DNA of 64,000 nt, taken from positions 1,550,001 to 1,614,000 of the forward strand of contig JBCAMK010000017.1 of the NCBI GenBank assembly GCA_038503065.1, in the 5' to 3' direction. The position numbers and the translations under genes were made by a program. Each line of letters opens with the position of its first letter. Position 1 is the stretch's first letter. Positions 58,316 to 64,000 of this stretch are shown piece after piece. This stretch comes from Paragyromitra xinjiangensis. Its lineage: Eukaryota > Ascomycota > Pezizomycetes > Pezizales > Discinaceae. The notes below the pieces were generated by a model. That model was not told where the DNA came from and made no database searches. It saw nothing but the letters and a program-made list of their open reading frames with translations.

Positions 58316-58691
58316 TGGTGTAATTGAAGCTCAAAGTCACTTTTGTGCTTGGGACCCCTATAGTATCTGCTGCGCTTGCCCAGCAGGGCTGTGCACAGCA
58401 AAATTAATTGTCGGGTTTTATTCCTACCCCCATAAATACTCTAAGTTGAAAGAGCGCAAGTAATCGAACAAGTTTGAATTTACGTGAGGTTTTTTAGGAG
58501 CAAATGCACCAGGCGGTAGGATGGGGTTGCTGGGAGCGCCCAAAATGGCTTGGCACAAATCCATCGCCCACGCAAGACTCCACCTACCGCCTGGGAACGA
58601 GGCTAATTTTTAGTAACTAGTTTCCCTCTACAGTGAAAACCGGTCAGATGGCGGATCCGGTGTGTGGCGGACAGGGGTATTTTTTTGGTTG

Positions 58692-58739
58692 AGGGACACA
58701 ATATCCGCTGGTGGTGCGGCTCGGGAATATTGTGTCCCT
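58692..58739. repeat. Short perfect hairpin
   Basis: AGGGACACAATAT and ATATTGTGTCCCT form a 13-bp perfect stem around a 22-nt loop. A related inverted copy lies near 61940-61965. Confidence 0.7.
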
Positions 58740-59209
58740 TTGCTAAAAGCACCCCTTTTACCACGATCCCTAATTTGTCCTAGAGACAGAATAGAAATCC
58801 TATAGCTTGTAGAAGCCTTCGCTCTAATACGGGAACTGGGTCTATTCATAAATGGGCATCTATCTTCATAGATCTCGTTCTATTGCTTGCGGGAAGTCCA
58901 TCAATAGTAAAAACCTGAAATCTATACATCAATCTATACATCCCACCTACAGCCTTACAAGAGCTCTAATGAGAGCGTTTTTAGCTGTTTAGTCGAAAAG
59001 TCATTTAGACCCCGCACCCCATGCAGCGCGAGGGATCATCCGGAGGCCATCAAAGTTTGAAGGACTGCCAAGCACTGCCGTCATTTTTTTCAAGCTAGTC
59101 CTACCAAAAAAATGGCAGACTATCAAGACTAATAGCATAAACCTAAATATACGAACCCAGAGCTACTCTAATAAAGTCCATAAAGTGATGATCAAGGGGA
59201 CTAGAGTCA

Positions 59210-59337
59210 ATGTTAGTCTAATTAGAATATTAGCATCGATATCTAGAAGTTATAAAGAAGGAACTCTCTCTTTGCTGCGGTGGGTTTCCTGTTGACTGGG
59301 TGTGTTCGCCGACGTATCAGGCGCGTTATCAGGCCTG
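59210..59337 (+). repeat. Diverged partial copy of the 297-bp MITE
   Basis: Shares CTAATTAGAATAT.AGCATC, GTGG.TTTCCT.TTGAC and the right terminal repeat (GTTCGCC..., ATCAGGCGCG..ATCAGGCC) with 60587-60752. Several differences are C-to-T relative to the better copy. No left terminal repeat was found. Confidence 0.55.
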
Positions 59338-59350
59338 TAATTCCCGCATT

Positions 59351-59575
59351 ACCTGACGAGAACAGATATTAACGCGCTAAGAGGTCAAAATAAGATGTGG
59401 CAATGTCAACTAACCCTTACAAGAAGTTTCCTCGTAATGGCTCTTCGGTAGAGTACGCCGAGTGGCAACAATTCACACGTAACCGCTCTGGAAAGTAATT
59501 GATTTGCTGTCTTAACTCGTTTCCTAAGCCACATCTTATTTCAACCTCTTAGTGCATTTCCGGTTCTCATCAGGT
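59351..59575. mobile_element. 225-bp inverted-repeat (MITE-like) element
   Basis: Left arm ACCTGACGAGAAC, then CTAAGAGGTCAAAATAAGATG. Reversed right arm ACCTGATGAGAAC, then CTAAGAGGTTGAAATAAGATG. Arms are about 50 bp with a few substitutions and a small indel. No coding content; target duplication not resolved. Confidence 0.7.
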
Positions 59576-60461
59576 AGCCTGAGTGCGGTATGCCCTTAGG
59601 GAAAGGGGGTATATGCTTGAGCCTCCAAAGAATGATTCAGTCTCTAACTGGTTAGCTAGGGTCAGATGGCGCCAAGCCAGCCCAGTCCCACCCAGTTCTT
59701 GGGTGATTTCTTGCGGGCCCATGAGGACACCTGTGGACGGAGGGGTGCGGCATTCATTTCTAGGCTTAGCAATACGCTACTCTTACCGTTTTCGGTAATT
59801 TAGTCAGCTCTTAACTGCCAAGCGCCGCCATGATTACGCCAAGAGTCCCAAAAGTGACCTTCTTGGCGTATTAATAAGCCCTTGTACTGCCTATTTAGGC
59901 CAGCTAGTCACCTAAACAGGTAATATATAATCGGACGTGACATTTGGTTTGGCTCCTACTGAAAACCCAAATTTTCAAAAATCACCTACTCCACAACTAA
60001 GAACAATAAAAGTAATCGGGCTTTGTCACATTGTAGAGCGGAAGCAGGAGAACAACTTAATAGAGAGAAAATAATTTTAGGGTGTGGTGGTGGAAAAGTA
60101 TCAGCGCTTGAGGTTAGGGCCCGAAACCCCTCCGTCTATAGGTGTCCCCAACCATACTAGGGGTACCGGTGGAGAAGTCTGTAGACATCTCAACTAAGAC
60201 TGCCGGTTCAGGGCTCGACATACACGAATTAAAGCGTTGTAGCAATTCTCTCGGCATCAATTACAGCATTTAGTCTATCTATTATGCTTCTGGTTATTCC
60301 AAGATTCTATTCCACGCCATTGTTAAAGCTGTCTTCAGACCTCCAACTTTAACTAATCTAGATCTCTGGGTCTTGGCGCTGTCGACAGACTTGGCACCGC
60401 CCCCTGACCTCGTCATCCAAACGTGCAGTTTTTCGGATGAAAAAACTAGACTTAACGATTA

Positions 60462-60758
60462 CAGTCGCCCCCGGCCTGATGTCGTGCCTGGTCAGTTGGC
60501 GGACCTGATTATACCCACGCAAATGGACATAGAGCCGAGCCACCTTAACAAAGTTTGCAAAGTGGTAATTAAGAAAATTATAGTCAATACTAGACTAATT
60601 AGAATATCAGCATCTTGTAGTCACTCCCCTCTTGCTATAGTGGATTTCCTATTGACCGGCTACAACCATAAGTTTTACCCAATCGAACCTTCTCGCTAGC
60701 TGAGAGGTGGCCCGTGTCCGCCAACTGACCAGGCGCGCCATCAGGCCGGGGGTGACTG
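60462..60758. mobile_element. 297-bp MITE with 43-bp terminal inverted repeats and TA duplication
   Basis: The left end CAGTCGCCCCCGGCCTGATG continues to TCAGTTGGCGGAC. The reversed right end CAGTCACCCCCGGCCTGATG continues the same way (40 of 43 match). TA flanks both sides (60460-60461 and 60759-60760), fitting a Tc1/mariner-derived MITE. A diverged partial copy lies at about 59215-59337. Confidence 0.8.
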
Positions 60759-60760
60759 TA

Positions 60761-63700
60761 TCCCTACAGCCGACGTGGGGTCCAGATCGACGCAAGAGCA
60801 AGTGAGATTGAGCTAACTGGGTCGCTAATCATACATGAGCACAACACAGCCGCACCTCGGGTACCAGATGCCAGACCCTGGAAAGATTTTAGGCGAGGAG
60901 AATCCATGCGCGGAGAATTCGTGCGCGGAAGATCTGGCTTATCGAGGTGCGGCTGAACCAGGGATAAGCAACTTCACCAGCCCCCACCGACCTAGAATGG
61001 TGACGATTGGATCGTTTCCAATCAAGGGCGAACAGCAGCGTTTAGCACGAGATGCGAACCGAGCTCCGAAACCCGGAAAACTAGTAAAGAAAGCCACAGC
61101 TACAAATACTCTTACAGATGAACCACCCGGCGCCAGAACTTTCCACGGGCATCTAGATCACTCGCAGGGAAGGCTTGTGCAATTGCGGATTACCAAGTTG
61201 ATAGCAGGGGATCATATGAGTCGTTTTCCGAGAATCCGATACGGCGCAAGATAGCTATAGGGCATCGTTCGATCTGCCTAAGAACTTTAATATGACTACC
61301 TTTATATCTAGCACCCAAATGTAGAGTTACTATTGTGAATTTTACCTAAAGGATAGCTATAGACTCGACGAAAAGACTTTCCTAATATCTATTTTAGACA
61401 TTGCTAGTTAATAATACCCCAATCTTCTTCGAAGCTTCAGTCTTCTAGCTTCTTCTAGAGCTGTATTAGTCGTGTGGGCTGGTGTGCTGCGGCATGAAAC
61501 GAGCGATCGGGTTGAAACAATTGCGTCAGTGCTCAAGAAATGCTTGGAAACGAGAGTCGACCTGATGGAAGTTAAGGTGTGCCGAGGTATCTGGATAAAG
61601 ATCCAAATTTTAAATAGATTCATAGCAAAGCCACAAAAGAGGCACATCGAAATGGGACCAAACACAAGCTAGGCCAAGGGTACTGTAGCGAAATTGTTCT
61701 TGGAAATGGCTATGTTGATCCCGGTTTCCAGATTGGGAGTTGTAATTATCTGCTTTCTGAAAGCGGCTACCATTTCCACTATCGACCAGGCTGAAGTAGG
61801 CGGAGGTCAATGCGGGGCCCCCAGCGCAAAAGGATTCTAGAAGGAAACGAAAAAAAAAAGTGAACAACCGTAGAAACTCGCCTTAATATCAGTGGCATAG
61901 CGATCTTCCGCTTCTGGTTAGTGAGCTGAGCGCTAGCTCCACCACTGGCGAGTATTGTGTCCCTCCGCCACAAAGCATCTTGTCCTCGTCCACCATAGCG
62001 ATTCTATTGGTTCTTGGCAAGAAGAATCGATGAGTTGCACTGCTAAGTCGACACCAAAGCTAGCGAATTTTTCGAGCTATGGTAATCTATTTCTCACATC
62101 ATCGGCTCTTCCGTGGGAGCAAAGAAGATCTGGGTTCGCGGGCTGAAGAATTCTACTTCTCCCTTCAGCTCCATCTAGCCAGTCCCTCGTTTTTGCCACT
62201 GAGATGCATAATAATCTAATATCTCTCGCCCAAAAGTTCTCAATTCACGAAGCTCATCGTTTTATGTGAAACCCAGCTGAATTCGATCTATAATGGACTT
62301 AATTCGTCCCCAAGGAAATACCAAGGATTGTTCCGCAGAGTGGATAAACGGTTTAAAACGGCGGTAATGCTTAATCGGGATCATGTATCGCCGGCGCCTT
62401 GTCTACGCCTTGCCGTTAGAACGCAGCTGGCGTCGGTCATGGGCACCGAAAGGGTGCGTGGTTCAGATGGCTGCATTGGAGTGTAGAGGGGGGCTATTGT
62501 TTCTTTGCTGGTTTTTGGTAGATTGGAGTCGTTGTAAGATAAAAAACGGCTGAAGGGAATGATAATCTTTCGAATAGAGCCACCCAAACGGCTTCGAGGT
62601 GCTAGAAATTAGGGGCACGCGCATAGACACGGGCAGGGAAGAGAACAGTTTCATTAGAGAAGCTCCTTGAGTTTCTGCCCTTTGCATGCGGCCCAACTTT
62701 GCCTGCGGTGCGGTTTGGCTGCTGGAAAGCGGTGATGGAAAAAGTCAGTTCTCCATGTGTACTATCACGCCATATCTATCCTTCGGACCTTGCTCCGAAG
62801 GATGAGTATAGGGACCAGCAAGTAGCGGATAGAATAGAGATCCCTTCATGTATGGCACAGCTCTAAATCTGCTCTTATTCTACTAAATAGTGACAACGGC
62901 TACATAAATACCAAAATGAACTCCATGGTTTCCCACGTTAGGGTTCTATCACAAATGCCAGCCCCCAAAATATCAATCAATCAACCAATCGATCAATGCC
63001 AGCCCCCTGCCTAAAGCATTTCAGGTGGCCACTAACGATAAAACGAACAGCAAACACCTGCCAGCCTTGTCATCATCGAGACTCACTCGTGATCGGCAGA
63101 TCAGGGACTCTTCCATCCACTTCCATGGCACCCAAACTAGCGGCCAGGCGTGTCGGAGAGTTCATCAGCTGTTCGACAGCTAGCCAGTTGTTTGTACGAA
63201 CATGGGAAAACGCCTCTTCGTTGCTGTGAGCCCCGTAAGCATGAACCATAGCCCACGGCCACGTATATTCGTGTTTAGCAGCTCTACTACCCAAAAATAT
63301 AAGCACTCCCAACAGACCACGTCAGCAGGAAATACCAAGACGAAGACTGATTTGGAAAAGAAAAAGCTCAGGAGAAATATCAAAGCCCAGTTACGCCTAC
63401 CCCACATCCAACTATGTGCGATCAATTCCTACCAACTTCCCTGCACCTGTAGCATGAACATGGCAGGCCTACACCCCCTAAGTGCGATTCTGCCCTACAC
63501 GCGGCAACGGGTTTGAAACCGGCACCACGGCAGACCAACCCCTACGGAACTGAATATTCACAGCAAGACGTCAAGAACATTGATGATTCAGTTCGCCTTA
63601 TTGTGGTATATCTGTAATTTTATCGGGCGAACGGGCTGTGGCTAACACTCATGGGCTTGGATACTCCACAAGTGACAAATGGCCAAATAATTGTTGACCC

Positions 63701-64000
63701 CCGCCTTCTCTCGTTGATCGGTGGCCCGCATGTCGTCCCTGTCAGATGACTAGACATTCCAAGTTCGCAAAGTTTTCGCCACTGCCTCGCATCATCGAGT
63801 GAGGGCGTAATTGTATCCCCAGGCATGGCCTTCCCTTGTTCGTGATGTAGAGCGCCTCACTCCCTGTTCGGAAACCCGACCTTCTCCCAAGGTATGAGCA
63901 ATTCGCCGCGGAGACTCCAAAAATGGCGGAGGGTCCCTCGCTGCAATTGAGTATTCAATCCATAGAACTATCGGAGAGCCTTAGTTTTAATCCCCGGCGA
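60761..64000. other. Repeat-flanked 3' part of window, no supported gene
   Basis: The longest ATG frame (60835-61254, 139 residues starting MSTTQPHLGYQMPDPG) is hydrophilic and motif-free, so it is not accepted as a gene. CAATCAATCAACCAATCGATC near 62974 is a short simple repeat. Nothing else is recognisable up to the window edge. Confidence 0.4.

Larger units (their letters stand above)
57437..58606. mobile_element. 1.17-kb foldback element with very long inverted arms
   Basis: The left end TTAGCCTCG and right end CGAGGCTAA start arms of about 500 bp that are clearly inverted copies. Shared blocks include CCAGGCGGTAG, AAGCCATTTTGGG, CTACCGCCTGGTGCATTTGC, CCGACAATTAATTTT and GATTTTAGATATCTATTTG. 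The direct repeat TTTTTAG (57430-57436 and 58607-58613) flanks it. Decamer arrays lie in both arms and a GTGCCAAGGA tandem lies at the centre. There is no coding capacity. Arm divergence with small indels shows it is not recent. A 7-bp duplication does not clearly fit one superfamily (hAT makes 8 bp). Confidence 0.85.

Noticed and set aside
60835..61254. 139-residue ATG frame as a gene
   Set aside because: Hydrophilic, no motif, no splice context, and it lies within a repeat-rich decayed region.

Overview
The window looks like nuclear DNA of a filamentous ascomycete fungus (Pezizomycotina). Supported genes are split by short introns of 45-80 nt with GT...AG borders, intergenic spaces are long, and the gene set is typically fungal: an AA9 cellulose monooxygenase, a UapA/UapC-type purine permease, a microsomal P450, a UBE2J-type E2 with a tail anchor, a PX/PH-less phospholipase D, a CorA-like membrane protein and small secreted cysteine-containing proteins. 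I make no species call.

Layout. 0-12 kb: a small secreted cysteine-rich protein (-), a long gene-free stretch, a two-helix membrane protein (+), a three-exon HEN1-type small-RNA methyltransferase (+), a hypothetical basic protein (-) and a four-exon AA9 LPMO (-). 12.1-15.3 kb holds no gene I can support. 15.3-29.2 kb is a nested transposon complex. An outer DDE element with a Tc1/mariner-like transposase has been hit twice by elements with CAGTAAAA ends: a 1.9-kb non-autonomous element full of a 40-bp minisatellite, and a 9.3-kb Plavaka-type (CMC superfamily) element carrying a C2H2-finger transposase and two opposite-strand accessory genes. The 9.3-kb insertion splits the outer transposase. 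Deleting it together with one AT dinucleotide restores the outer reading frame exactly. All transposon genes here are decayed.

29.6-41.4 kb: UBE2J-type E2, an eight-exon P450, a 157-bp MITE, a four-exon NAT/NCS2 purine permease and a probable two-exon membrane protein, all on +. 45.8-49.8 kb: a five-exon phospholipase D with a Pro/Tyr/Gln-rich N-terminus and a stop-free 192-nt intron. 51.4-53.4 kb: a CorA-like protein (-). 53.4-64 kb: one weak secreted-protein candidate and a set of inverted-repeat elements, chiefly a 1.17-kb foldback element with arms of about 500 bp flanked by a 7-bp direct repeat.

The genes do not form one pathway or cluster. One possible thread is small-RNA silencing: a HEN1 homologue lies in the same window as a decayed nested transposon complex and a foldback element whose transcript would be a long hairpin. 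That link is inference only. Exon borders were assigned by eye from splice signals, frame and remembered family patterns; no alignment or search was run.
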